A DNA stretch of 33,518 bases from Leptolyngbya sp. RL_3_1 (GTDB taxonomy: Bacteria; Cyanobacteriota; Cyanobacteriia; Phormidesmidales; Phormidesmidaceae): contig JAAUQE010000007.1 in NCBI GenBank assembly GCA_012032425.1, positions 1-33,518 of the forward strand, given 5' to 3'. The notes below the pieces were generated by a model that worked only from the letters and a program-made list of their open reading frames with translations, was not told where the DNA came from and searched no databases. Below are positions 8,104 through 17,044 of the stretch, one piece after another. The translations under genes were made by a program, and so were the position numbers. Numbering within the stretch: position 1 is the first letter of the stretch; each line of letters opens with the position of its first letter.

Positions 8104-9048
8104 TCATGAACACAGCTGATTATGCCAAGACTGCCGCCCTCGTCCCCATACACAAGAGAACTGCTGCCCCACCCAATCCAACCGCCACTGCGCCCCATCC
8201 ACTACAAACTCAAACCGATACCGAATCGCACTCACCGAATCATCCCGGAGCCCCCGGCGCGTATGCCCCACCACGAGCTGGTCCTCCGTCTTGGTGAGCA
8301 CCACCCAGTCTGTGCCACGACGCGGCTCCTCACCCCCTGAGAACATCGCCTGGAGTGCCGCCAACGGCTCCGCTGTGGAATGCACCGATTCCCAGCGATC
8401 CAGGTCTGAGACCCAATAGCGATCGCGCCCCTCTGGAAACGGCACCTCCAAACTAAACGGCGCTTGACTGACCTGCTCCAAACCGCTGGTGCTCCAGGTA
8501 TAGGTCAAAACCTGCTCTTGATAGTCATCCTCCGGGCTCCCCTCCACATAAACGATGATCTGATCGTCACGCTCAGTCACCTCATAGAGCCGCCCGAACC
8601 ACTCCGTCGCGACATGCACCGGATTGCCTCCCTCGTTCAGCACCGTTGCCAGGGCCATGGTGTAATCCTCAGCGCTGTTGACCCTTTGTGGCACCGCCCA
8701 CAGCGGCACCAACGCCTCCTCAAACTGATCACCATTTAGGTCTCGATGCACAATCGGCAGATCAAAGGCATCTTCCGTCGCCTCGATCAGCACCACCTCA
8801 CCGGCAACCGCATCCCAATTCGAGGTACTGGCTGCAACCCTAAACACCGCCCAGCTCAACGGTGAAGCCACAATTGACCCCCGCCCCGGCACCTCTAAGC
8901 GGTATTCCGCTTGGTGCAGATCGGCAACGGACAGTTGCAGCGCGATCGGGTCAGCGGCGGTGGTGGTGGGAACGATCGAGGCGGCAATCAAGCTGAGCCC
9001 TGCGACAGTGCCGGTAATGCCTGCGAGATAAGGGTAAAAAGACTTCAT
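8104..9048 (-). CDS. Exported hypothetical protein
   Basis: A 314-residue protein with an N-terminal hydrophobic segment of signal-peptide type (about residues 7-31, ending near TTTAADP). The remainder is a polar, acidic extracytoplasmic domain rich in beta-strand-like stretches. The C-terminal end WRLDWVGQQFSC...WHNQLCS carries two cysteines that could form a disulfide. I recognise similar 'GxQFxC...W...LC' tails on other exported cyanobacterial hypotheticals but no named domain. No catalytic motif is visible. It is a single gene on the minus strand; the 207 bases between it and the MntA/HepT locus hold no gene I can support. Confidence 0.6.
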   Translation of the reverse strand: MKSFYPYLAGITGTVAGLSLIAASIVPTTTAADPIALQLSVADLHQAEYRLEVPGRGSIVASPLSWAVFRVAASTSNWDAVAGEVVLIEATEDAFDLPIVHRDLNGDQFEEALVPLWAVPQRVNSAEDYTMALATVLNEGGNPVHVATEWFGRLYEVTERDDQIIVYVEGSPEDDYQEQVLTYTWSTSGLEQVSQAPFSLEVPFPEGRDRYWVSDLDRWESVHSTAEPLAALQAMFSGGEEPRRGTDWVVLTKTEDQLVVGHTRRGLRDDSVSAIRYRFEFVVDGAQWRLDWVGQQFSCVWGRGRQSWHNQLCS

Positions 9049-9404
9049 AGGTGCGATTATGCGGGCGTTACCCCCAACTACCCATCGCCCTGGAGTGATT
9101 ACCGATGGTGTGGTGCAGCGATCGCCCTTCCCATTGCGGCAATCAGGTTATGGGTGCGACTTAAACGATGCCCCTTGTTCAATACCTACGTCTTACCGTT
9201 CGCATTCACGACCCAACCCGCATTCCCTTTTCGGGGGGTTTGGGGGAGTTAGGCCCCCATATCAGGGGGTTTGGGGGCTAGCCCCAATTCCTAACTCTCG
9301 ACTTTTTGCAATACCCAATCACAATGGCTGACGGGCAGGCACAAGGCACAGCCCCTACGTTGCAAAATCATTTCGGGAACCAACAAAGCATCTATCCACG
9401 AGGA
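9049..9404. repeat. Gene-free interval with G-rich direct repeats
   Basis: No gene is visible in these 356 bases. They hold two copies of a GGGGGTTTGGGGG unit (9234-9246 and 9265-9277) separated by a segment with a C5 tract, so the G runs can alternatively pair with C5 (9254-9258) or with the CCCC at 9282-9285. A further stretch reading GGGCAGGCACAAGGCACAGC at about 9334-9353 resembles repeats scattered through many cyanobacterial genomes. I interpret the interval as decayed intergenic repeat DNA that also holds the promoter of the exported hypothetical. Confidence 0.5.
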
Positions 9405-10055
9405 TCATCCCAATCTCAACCAGGTCTGAATCACCTGCCAGATCTGATCCTGAGTTGCTAACAAACTGTGATCATCCTCCAGCGCCACCAACGCCACCCA
9501 AGGCCGCAACGCTGCATAATCTCGACTGGCTTGAATATCGATCACCTCATCCTGCCGTCCATGCAAAATCAATGTGGGAATCTCCGCCCGCAGTTGGCTT
9601 TCGTCGTAGGTTTGAGCATCAGTGATAAACCCGTACCGCAACGGCACCATCCGCCCCTGCCCATAGTGAAAAATCGGGAACTCCCCCTCTGCCTGCCAGC
9701 GCGTCAGCGCCTCATCGCCCAAACGCGGTAGCCACTGGGCCAAAAATTGAAACGCCGGGGCCAGCAGCACCAGCTTTTGGATGCGTTCTTGCACTTCCGG
9801 CTGTTCCGCCAGCCACGCCGCCGTCAACCCGCCAAAACTCGACCCAATTACCACCACCTCCGGGTCCGGCTGCGATTCAATCCAATTCATCCCCTGCTGA
9901 ATCTGACGGCTGAGGGTGAGGTGGGCAAAGTCCCCTTGGTTCAGGTCCAAGATTGTCAGGGCTCGGCCTTGCCCCTGAAACGCTCCCAGCAGATGCTGGG
10001 CTTTTCGGGAAGCGGGGCTAGAAGCAAATCCGTGCAGATAACAGTAGGCGGTCAT
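9405..10055 (-). CDS. YqiA/YcfP-like alpha/beta-hydrolase (esterase)
   Basis: A 216-residue cytosolic alpha/beta-hydrolase. The opening YCYLHGFASSPASRKA supplies the HGF oxyanion region. The nucleophile elbow is GSSFGG (about residues 71-76), the acid is in LHGRQDEVI and the histidine in EDDHSL, giving a complete Ser-Asp-His triad. The short length and the HGFxSSP start are those of the YqiA/UPF0227 group, which hydrolyses small esters in vitro; the natural substrate is unknown. It is divergent from the DUF4058 gene with about 95 bases between starts. Confidence 0.85.
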   Translation of the reverse strand: MTAYCYLHGFASSPASRKAQHLLGAFQGQGRALTILDLNQGDFAHLTLSRQIQQGMNWIESQPDPEVVVIGSSFGGLTAAWLAEQPEVQERIQKLVLLAPAFQFLAQWLPRLGDEALTRWQAEGEFPIFHYGQGRMVPLRYGFITDAQTYDESQLRAEIPTLILHGRQDEVIDIQASRDYAALRPWVALVALEDDHSLLATQDQIWQVIQTWLRLG

Positions 10056-10149
10056 AAGCTGGTGTTAGCGATCGCTGTGCTCCTCAATTAAGCAGTCCCC
10101 ATTCTCTGCTGGAACGCACCATCTGACGGCAACCACCCTGCGTCCTCCC

Positions 10150-10929
10150 ATGGCTTCCCCCTTTCCCGGCATGGATCCCTATCTCGAAGGGTATCTCTGG
10201 CCCGATGTCCATAGCGCCCTGGCCAGTAAAATTCGTCAGCAGCTCACCCCCTTGCTGCGACCAAAATATATTGCCCGTTTAGAGATTTACTTGACGGAAG
10301 ATCCTTGTACTGAAGGGGAAATCGGCATTCTGTATCCTGATGTCGAAGTCTTAGAATCCCCCATTCGCCAGCGCCCGATCCCAGTCTCTACGAGTGGCCC
10401 TACCCTCACCATTACGCCACCGAGTTTGACTTTACCCGTACCTCAAACCGTCGAGGTCAAGCTAACCACCGTTGAAATTCGGGATACGGCCCAAAACCGG
10501 CTGGTGACCAGCATCGAAATTCTCTCTCCGGTTAACAAACGGGAGCCGGGACTCACCACTTATCGGCAAAAGCAAAGGCGGCTGTATCAAAACCAGGTGC
10601 ATTTGCTGGAGCTGGACCTGTTGCGCCGAGGCACTCGCCCCTTTGCTCAGCCACGCTTGCCGGATGTGCCCTACAGCATTGCCCTCACCCGTGCTCAAGC
10701 CACCCAGATCGAAATCTGGCCCATCCCCTTGGCGACCCCGTTGCCGGTGATCCCGGTACCCTTATCTCCCCCAGACAGTGACGTGCCGCTCGACTTACAA
10801 GCCGCGCTCACTGCTATCTATGACGAAGCCGCCTACGATCTGTCGTTGGATTACAGTCAACCGCCTCCACCCCCAACGCTTGCTGATGCCGATGCTCAAT
10901 GGTTGCGATCGCACATTCAGGCCCTTTAG
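10150..10929 (+). CDS. DUF4058 family protein
   Basis: A 259-residue protein with the DUF4058 hallmarks. It starts SPFPGMDPYLEGYLWPDVHS, has the middle ILSPVNKREPGLTTYRQKQR, and continues VHLLELDLLRRGTRP. DUF4058 is abundant in cyanobacteria and has no established function. The E-x-LSP-x-NK and HLLE-x-DLLR motifs recall a PD-(D/E)XK-like core, but that is inference. There is a proline-rich segment near the C-terminus (SQPPPPPTL). Length is typical and the gene is intact. It precedes leuB by about 110 bases on the same strand. Confidence 0.88.
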   Translation: MASPFPGMDPYLEGYLWPDVHSALASKIRQQLTPLLRPKYIARLEIYLTEDPCTEGEIGILYPDVEVLESPIRQRPIPVSTSGPTLTITPPSLTLPVPQTVEVKLTTVEIRDTAQNRLVTSIEILSPVNKREPGLTTYRQKQRRLYQNQVHLLELDLLRRGTRPFAQPRLPDVPYSIALTRAQATQIEIWPIPLATPLPVIPVPLSPPDSDVPLDLQAALTAIYDEAAYDLSLDYSQPPPPPTLADADAQWLRSHIQAL

Positions 10930-11038
10930 GGGCTGGTTGCCGCTCAGCATTCGGACGCCCACAATTGGGCGCTGGGTAGGATAATGGTTTGGTTTTTGAG
11001 TCGATAGTCTCGGGCGGAGCCCGTTCCCCAATAAACCC

Positions 11039-12121
11039 ATGACCCCATCTTTCCGCATTACGCTGCTCCCTGGCGACGGCATTGGCCCCGAAATCATGGC
11101 CGTCACCCTCGACGTACTCAAGCAAGTGGGCAGTAAGCTCGATCTGGAATTCACCTTCCAGGAGGCGCTGATTGGGGGGGCAGCCATTGACGCGACTGGG
11201 GGACCCTTGCCCGAGGAAACCTTAACCACCTGTCGGAACAGTGATGCGGTGCTGCTGGCGGCGATCGGCGGCTATAAGTGGGATACCCTACCCCGCGAAC
11301 TGCGGCCCGAGACCGGTTTGCTGGGGATGCGGGCGGGACTGGGCCTGTTTGCCAACCTGCGACCGGCGACGATTTTGCCCCAGCTGATCGACGCCTCTTC
11401 CCTGAAGCGGGAGGTGGTGGAAGGGGTAGACATCATGGTGGTGCGGGAACTCACCGGCGGCATCTACTTTGGCCAACCGAAGGGGGTGTTTACCACCGAA
11501 ACCGGCGAACAGCGGGGGGTGAATACTATGGCCTATACCGATGGCGAAATCGATCGCATCGGTCGGGTCGCCTTTGAGACCGCCCAAAAGCGCGGCGGCA
11601 AGCTCTGCTCGGTGGATAAAGCCAATGTGTTGGAAGTGTCGCAACTGTGGCGCGATCGCATCACCGCCCTCTCCGAGGACTACAGCGATGTGGAATTGTC
11701 CCATCTCTATGTCGATAACGCCGCCATGCAGTTGGTGCGCTGGCCCAAGCAATTTGACACCATCGTCACCGGCAACCTGTTTGGCGATATCCTCTCCGAT
11801 GCCGCCGCCATGCTCACCGGCAGTATCGGTATGCTGCCCTCCGCCAGCCTCGGCGCAGAGGGTCCTGGCGTCTTTGAGCCCGTCCATGGCTCCGCCCCTG
11901 ACATCGCCGGTCAAGATAAAGCCAATCCTTTGGCCCAAGTGTTAAGCGCTGCGATGATGTTGCGCTATGGTTTGAACCAACCCCAGGCCGCCGACCTCAT
12001 TGAAACATCAGTACTATCTGTGTTAGATCAGGGCTATCGCACTGGCGATATCATGGCAGAGGGTGCGACCCAAGTGGGCTGTAAAGCCATGGGTGAGGTG
12101 TTACTCAAGGCCCTGGTTTAA
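11039..12121 (+). CDS. leuB: 3-isopropylmalate dehydrogenase LeuB
   Basis: A 360-residue NAD-dependent beta-decarboxylating dehydrogenase that converts 3-isopropylmalate to 2-oxoisocaproate in leucine synthesis. Recognisable features are the start [13 protein letters not shown], the substrate loop [14 protein letters not shown], the catalytic Lys/Asp region [16 protein letters not shown] and [11 protein letters not shown], the signature [20 protein letters not shown], and the cofactor region [20 protein letters not shown]. All are intact and the length is normal. Residues near [11 protein letters not shown] match the NAD-specific LeuB type rather than isocitrate dehydrogenase. It appears to stand alone rather than in a leu operon. 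Confidence 0.97.
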   Translation: MTPSFRITLLPGDGIGPEIMAVTLDVLKQVGSKLDLEFTFQEALIGGAAIDATGGPLPEETLTTCRNSDAVLLAAIGGYKWDTLPRELRPETGLLGMRAGLGLFANLRPATILPQLIDASSLKREVVEGVDIMVVRELTGGIYFGQPKGVFTTETGEQRGVNTMAYTDGEIDRIGRVAFETAQKRGGKLCSVDKANVLEVSQLWRDRITALSEDYSDVELSHLYVDNAAMQLVRWPKQFDTIVTGNLFGDILSDAAAMLTGSIGMLPSASLGAEGPGVFEPVHGSAPDIAGQDKANPLAQVLSAAMMLRYGLNQPQAADLIETSVLSVLDQGYRTGDIMAEGATQVGCKAMGEVLLKALV

Positions 12122-12195
12122 CGAAACGTTGGTAAGGATCAGCCAAATGGGCCTGTATCGATTAAAGTTTTATATCACTGAAGGGTTCTTACGCC

Positions 12196-12477
12196 GTGCA
12201 TAGCTATAGCTATAACCAACCGCTGCCACCAGCACCGTTGCCCCCCCGCCACGAACCCATCGGCATGGCGGCAGTGTTCGACCCCTCCTTGCTCAAGGCG
12301 GCGCGGCATATTTATCGCACCTATTACGAAGTCCATGCCGACGACGTGCAGCGGCCCATCGGCGTGGCGATCGGTCGCAAGACCCGACGCGGCAAGCTGA
12401 TTTTTGGGGGTCGCCCGGTGCTATTGCCCAGCGAATGCTTCATCCCCCTCACCCAAATTGAACCGGATATTCATTAA
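12196..12477 (+). CDS. Small conserved-looking hypothetical protein, 93 residues
   Basis: Starts at GTG 12196 with AAGGG about eleven bases upstream and ends nine bases before the prepilin peptidase gene, so the two are probably co-transcribed. The N-terminal 20 residues are proline-rich. The body FDPSLLKAARHIYRTYYEVH is helical and is followed by a basic segment IGVAIGRKTRRGKLIFGGRP. There is no signal peptide, membrane segment or cysteine motif. I do not recognise the family. Its tight linkage to pilD is the only hint of context. Confidence 0.6.
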   Translation: MHSYSYNQPLPPAPLPPRHEPIGMAAVFDPSLLKAARHIYRTYYEVHADDVQRPIGVAIGRKTRRGKLIFGGRPVLLPSECFIPLTQIEPDIH

Positions 12478-12486
12478 TCTGAAAAC

Positions 12487-13302
12487 GTGCCCTGGCTATT
12501 CCCCCTACTGATCTTCTGCCTCGGGGCTTCGGTGGGGAGCTTTTTGAATGTGGTGGTGTATCGGCTCCCAGCAGGGTTATCCTTGCTGAACCCGCCCTCC
12601 CGTTGCCCCCAATGCCACCATCGCCTCAGCCCCCATGACAATGTGCCGGTGTTGGGGTGGCTCTGGTTAAAGGGAAAATGCCGCTACTGCCGCACGGCGA
12701 TTTCCCCCCGCTATCCCCTGGTCGAGGCCCTCACCGGCGGGCTATTTCTCGGGGCGTTTTGGCAATTTGATCTGACCTTAGAAATGGTGGCGGCTTGGCT
12801 ATTACTGAGCTGGCTGCTGGCCCTCGCCTTGATCGATCTCGACACCTTAACCCTGCCCAATGAACTCACCCAAACCGGTTTATTAGCGGGCTTATTGGCG
12901 CAAGGCATCCTGCTACATCCCCTGGACGCGGGTTTCTCAACCACGGTTGCAGCCTTCATGGGAGGGTTGATCGGTGCTGTCCTGGGGCTATGGATTGTTG
13001 AAGGGGTCGGGCTGATGGCCTCGCTGCTGATGGGGCAAGTAGCCATGGGGGGCGGTGACGGTAAATTGGCCGCGCTGTTGGGGGCTTGGTTAGGTTGGCA
13101 GGGAGTATTGCTGAGTGGTTTTCTGGCCTGTGCCCTGGGGGCGTTTATGGGCGGCGGGGCGATCGCCCTCGGTCTGCTCAGCCGCCGCGACCCGATTCCC
13201 TTTGGGCCTTTTTTGGCCCTGGGGGCAATGATTGCCCTGTTCTGGGGTGATGCCCTGATCGGGCTATACATCCGGTTCTTTTTTCCTTGGATGCAAAGCT
13301 AG
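12487..13302 (+). CDS. pilD: Prepilin peptidase / N-methyltransferase
   Basis: A 271-residue polytopic membrane protein starting at GTG 12487. It has the bifunctional type IV prepilin peptidase layout. The N-terminal cytoplasmic zinc region has paired cysteines C40-x2-C43 and C65-x2-C68 (CPQC, CRYC). Aspartyl protease residues lie in ALIDLDTLTLPN (D117/D119) and in the GGGDGK motif (D191). It cleaves the leader of type IV pilins at the membrane and methylates the new N-terminus, and is needed for piliation, motility and DNA uptake. About eight hydrophobic helices are visible. Length is normal. Confidence 0.95.
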   Translation: MPWLFPLLIFCLGASVGSFLNVVVYRLPAGLSLLNPPSRCPQCHHRLSPHDNVPVLGWLWLKGKCRYCRTAISPRYPLVEALTGGLFLGAFWQFDLTLEMVAAWLLLSWLLALALIDLDTLTLPNELTQTGLLAGLLAQGILLHPLDAGFSTTVAAFMGGLIGAVLGLWIVEGVGLMASLLMGQVAMGGGDGKLAALLGAWLGWQGVLLSGFLACALGAFMGGGAIALGLLSRRDPIPFGPFLALGAMIALFWGDALIGLYIRFFFPWMQS

Positions 13303-13448
13303 TACTCGATGGCGGAATTAACTTGGCCATTCTAGCCAGTCTAGTTTCTAGCCCCCTTGCTCCTTAAGCCCCCCTGCTCTCAGCAATAGTGCTATCACTT
13401 GAGCCGTCCGGTACTAGAGGGCCTTTGCCCTGCGCATTGCAGCATCGG

Positions 13449-14614
13449 TTAAGCCGGGGTTGCAGCATCGGTCCCCCGGATTTGGATGGGCATCACCAAA
13501 TAGGTCATTTGCAAAGCCCCTAAAGGCACCAAGATTGAGGGGCTGGTGGCGGTATTAAACTTCATTTGCACTTCTGTGGTTCCCAAGGCCTTGAGGCCAT
13601 CCAGCAGATAGCGGACGTTAAAGGCAATATCCATCGACTCGCCACTTACCTGAGCGGGCACCACCTCGCGGCCACTCCCCACCTCCTGGGCCTCAACGGA
13701 GAGGGCCAGAGTCTGGGCCTCTGCATCCAGGGTGAGTTTGACAATATTATTTTTTTGATCCGCCAAAACCGCGATCCGCTCTAGGGCATCGGTAAAGAGT
13801 TTGCGCTCGACCGTGGTCTGGCGCTCAAACTGCTGGGGCATCAGTTGGCGGTAGTTGGGGTATTGACCCTCTAAAAGGCGCGTGGTGAGCCGCTGCTCTC
13901 CCAAGGCAAAAACCACCTGAATCGCATCAAAGCTGAGAGTAACAGGGTCCGAAGCGGTATGGGCTTGGAGCATCTTTTCCAGCTCCCGCAAGGCTTTGGC
14001 AGGTACCGTCACATTCATAGCCGTGCCGTCATTCTGCCCGCCTGCGACGGCCCCCTCGTCTACCGTTTTGACCACTGCCAAGCGGTGGCCATCGGTGGCG
14101 GCAAACTCTAAGGTCTCAGCATCGGCCAGCAAATGCACCCCGTTAAGACCTGTTTGGTTTCATCCCCACTGGTGGCAAACAGAGCACCCCGCAGCCCTTC
14201 CAAGAGAATCTCTGCGGACAACTGCACCACTTGACCGGCGGTCACCTCCGGCAAGTTGGGGTAATCTTCGGCGCTCAGCCCCCGCACCAGGTAGTTTCCA
14301 CAAGATGAGGTCAGGTTAACGGCGGTGTCTCCCTCTATCTCCTCCACCGCAATGTCTTCGCTCGGGAGGCGGGCAATGATGTTTTCGAGCAGCTTGGCCG
14401 GTAAGGTCAGTTCCCCAGAGGAATCTACGGCGGCGGCAAAGACGGTTTTGATCCCCAAGGTTTCGTCAAATCCAGTCAGCGTGACGGTTTGCTGGGCCTG
14501 ATCGGCTTGGAGCAAAATATTACTCAGGATCGGCTTGCTGGGTCGAGCCGGTACGGCTCGGCTGACTAAAGAGAGGTGGGTATTGAGGGCGGTTTGAGGG
14601 CAGACAAATTTCAT
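13449..14614 (-). CDS. dnaN: DNA polymerase III beta subunit (sliding clamp), frameshifted in this sequence
   Basis: Two overlapping minus-strand frames (14614-14108 and 14138-13449) together give the clamp that tethers DNA polymerase III. The start MKFVCPQTALNTHLSLVSRA and the domain-2/3 end MTYLVMPIQIRG match DnaN. Reading continues LFATSGDETKQVLTG in the first frame and VHLLADAETLEFAATDGHRL in the second. One extra C in the C4 run at 14138-14141 (G on the coding strand) joins them into 388 residues, the normal length. An essential gene cannot be truncated here, so this is almost certainly a sequence error. It lies downstream of dnaA, with the probable origin between them. Confidence 0.95.
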
Positions 14615-14799
14615 AGGAAAACCGAGCAGGGAATTCGAGCAGCATTCCCGTTCAGACCAGAAGCGGCTGGGCCATAGCTCTGATCATGGAGTGGGATGCC
14701 AATCCTATCATCCTGGTTTTTTCCCGAATTTGAGCGGGGCTCCAGATCATCTAGAAAACTAAGATCTCTGATCGTTTTAGTAGTAGGCCATGGGGAAAG

Positions 14800-15015
14800 T
14801 GGGGATAAAGTGGGGATCGCCCGAAACATAAGCGCTCCTGCGTTGAGGGTGCTGTGGATAACTTGTGGAAAGAAGTTGGCGTTATCCACAGTCCTTGACA
14901 CCACAGTCTTTTTTCCACATTTGGGGAGGCGATCGCGCCCTTTGAGCCTGCCTTTTCCACAGTGAAGCCCTAGTTTTCCACAACGTGCTGGTGAACAAAG
15001 ATTTATAAAACGTTA
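14800..15015. other. oriC: Probable chromosomal replication origin (oriC) with DnaA boxes
   Basis: The 710-base interval between dnaN and dnaA contains a tight cluster of DnaA boxes. Two match the TTATCCACA consensus perfectly: TGTGGATAA at 14853-14861 and TTATCCACA at 14882-14890. Three are the variant TTTTCCACA, at 14911-14919, 14953-14961 and 14974-14982. Two are single-mismatch versions, TGGGGATAA at 14800-14808 and TGTGGAAAG at 14864-14872. An AT-rich stretch with ATTTATAAAA follows at about 15000-15010 and could be the unwinding element. Position between dnaA and dnaN plus seven boxes in under 200 bases makes this the likely origin; it also acts as the dnaN upstream region. Confidence 0.85.
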
Positions 15016-15110
15016 GGCTTTGGTGCGGCGGCTGTCGCCAGTCCAACGGGCCAAAACTGTGAGCCGTGCTTTTGTATGGGTATCCCGCAGACCAGCTCTG
15101 CATACCAAGA

Positions 15111-15142
15111 TTCCGCCATTGGAAAAATTGCCAATGGCGGAA
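15111..15142. repeat. 12-bp perfect inverted repeat beside oriC
   Basis: TTCCGCCATTGG at 15111-15122 pairs perfectly with CCAATGGCGGAA at 15131-15142 around an eight-base A/T-rich loop. It lies between the DnaA-box cluster and the 3' end of dnaA. No T-tract follows on the minus strand in the direction of dnaA transcription, so a terminator is possible but not shown. It could instead be a protein-binding palindrome of the origin. Confidence 0.6.
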
Positions 15143-15260
15143 TGAATGGCGGCATGTTGACGTTCTGATTAATGCCGTGCCCAGAGCTGGCTGGTGCAGC
15201 GCTAACGATTTTGGCGCGAGGACTCAAGGACGTAAATAATTGGACTATTCCGGTTGTTAG

Positions 15261-15292
15261 CCCCCTTGCCCCTGATGCCCCCCCTGCCCCCC
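15261..15292 (-). other. G-quadruplex-capable tract downstream of dnaA
   Basis: The plus strand has C runs of 5, 4, 7 and 6 (15261-15265, 15269-15272, 15278-15284, 15287-15292). The minus strand therefore has four G runs with loops of two, five and three bases, which fits the standard intramolecular G-quadruplex pattern. It lies 33 bases past the dnaA stop, inside the dnaA-oriC spacer. A related, shorter C-rich tract (AGCCCCCTTGCTCC at about 13350) lies just past the dnaN stop. Confidence 0.6.
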
Positions 15293-15324
15293 GCAATCCC
15301 TGTTGAAACTGACTGCCACCCAGA

Positions 15325-16700
15325 CTAGTTTTGGCCCATGAGGTTAATGCGATCGCTGACCCGACGAACGGTTTGGGCTAAATCGAGATCCTGCTTGATC
15401 AGCTTGGTAATTTTTTCGCAACTGTACATCACCGTGGTGTGATCCTTGCCGCCAAAGACATCCCCCACCTTCGGGAGACTCAGGGCCGTGTGCTGACGCA
15501 TCAGATACATGCCCACTTGGCGAGCCAAACTGATTTCGCGGCGGCGGGACGCACTTTTGAGATCTGAGACCGGCACGTTAAACGCTTCTGACACCACCTG
15601 CATGACCTCGTTGGGGGTGACATCTACCTTTTCCACCGGATGGTTGAGGACCGGCATCAGGTTGTCTACGGTCATGGCTAAGCCCGAGATCGAGGTGTAG
15701 GCGATCGCCCGGATCAAGGCCCCCTCCAGCTCCCGGATATTAGAGGTGTAGGTGGCGGCAATGTACTCAATCACATCCCGAGGCAGGCGCACATTTTCAT
15801 ACTCGGCTTTCTTTTGTAAAATTGCCATCCGGGTTTCAAAGTCAGGGGGCTGGATATCCGCGATCAAGCCCATGGAAAACCGTGAGCACAGCCGCTCCTG
15901 TAGTCGAGGAATCTGATTGGGGGGGCGATCGGAGGCGATCACGATCTGCTTGCCCGCCTCATGCAGGGTATTAAAGGTGTGGAAAAACTCCTCTTGGGTG
16001 TATTCCTTGCCCTCAATAAACTGAATATCGTCCACCAGCAGCACATCGACGGCGCGATAGTGATCGCGAAAGCGCTGCATGCTGTCTTTGCGGATGGCCG
16101 TGATCAGGTCATTGGTAAATTGCTCGGTGGAGACATAGGAAATGCGGGCATCTTGGCTAATCTCTAGGCGATAGTGGCCAATCGCCTGCATCAAGTGCGT
16201 CTTACCTAACCCGACCCCCCACATAGAAACAGCGGATTAAACTCCCGGCCTGGGGCTTCGGCCACTGCCAAAGCCGCCGCATGGGCCATCCGGTTGTTAG
16301 CCCCCACCACAAATCGCGAAAACACCGCTTTCGGGTTGAGGCCCACGGGGCGGGGCGGGGTGACGGGGGGAGCCGTGACCGGGCCAGGGGTGGGCCAACT
16401 GATGTCAGAGCGGGGGGCAGGGGCGTTGGTATCCGCCAGGGCGGTCATATCAGTATCGACCATCACCTGGATCTGAACCGGATGACCCAGCACCTCGGTA
16501 ACCACGCTATTGATCGTGCCCAGATAGTGCTTTTGGAGCCAGTTGCGGGCAAAGGGATTCGGGGTGGTGATCGTCAAGTCGGTGTCTGACAGGGCTTCGA
16601 TCCGAGCCGGTTTAATCCAGGTTTCGAAGGTGGGTCGGCTGAGTTGACTCTGGAGTCGCTCCAATACTTCGTCCCAGAGTCCCTGTAACGTTTGCTCCAC
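15325..16700 (-). CDS. dnaA: Chromosomal replication initiator DnaA (frameshifted in this sequence)
   Basis: Two minus-strand frames (16700-16206 and 16224-15325) encode DnaA. Domain I starts [20 protein letters not shown], and a proline-rich linker (domain II) spans about residues 90-120. The AAA+ domain begins [17 protein letters not shown], with Walker A GGVGLGKT and Walker [13 protein letters not shown]. The C-terminal DNA-binding domain has the signature [20 protein letters not shown]. The break falls in Walker A: one extra C in the C6 run at 16215-16220 restores GGVGLGKT and a 458-residue protein. DnaA opens oriC by binding its boxes, seven of which lie immediately downstream. The break is best explained as a consensus error. 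Confidence 0.96.
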
Positions 16701-17044
16701 CGTTGACCTCCATGTGGCCGATTGATGTTTTCATCCGGTCTTCGCACCCTCAAGCTGGTGTCGCTGCCCCGATCGCCCGCCGGAGCAGGCCGAGAGACTG
16801 CGCGGAGAGGGCTCGCTACCGGTACAAAACACCCCTCAGGACTTACTAGCCTACCCGATCTCGACCCAGAAGGCAGGGGCTAAAAATCTTTATATAGCGT
16901 CACGCTAGGGGTGGGTCACGCTAGGGGTAGGTCTAGCGCTCCGGGAACGGATTTTTGTCGAGGGCTTAGCACCCTAGAATAAGTTCAAATGAATCTGGCC
17001 GCCGCGAAGGTGGTCGGACTGGTGCTGAATTTTCCGCGACAAGT
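16701..17044. promoter_or_regulatory. Divergent dnaA/def intergenic region with 16-bp tandem repeat
   Basis: These 344 bases separate the divergent dnaA and def starts and hold no gene. At 16899-16930 a 16-base unit beginning GTCACGCTAGGGGT occurs twice in tandem with one mismatch, directly after an AT-rich TTTATATA at 16889-16896 that could be a -10 element for rightward transcription. Paired direct repeats next to a promoter suggest a regulator-binding site, but no regulator is identified. Confidence 0.4.

Noticed and set aside
7974-8297. 107-residue plus-strand frame over the gap between the MntA/HepT locus and the exported hypothetical
   Set aside because: Most of it is antisense to the hypothetical gene; the Pro/Thr/His-rich translation matches nothing I know. 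A gene remnant around 7920-8100 cannot be excluded but is unsupported.
11288-11938. 216-residue minus-strand frame inside leuB
   Set aside because: Antisense shadow of the intact, highly conserved leuB gene.
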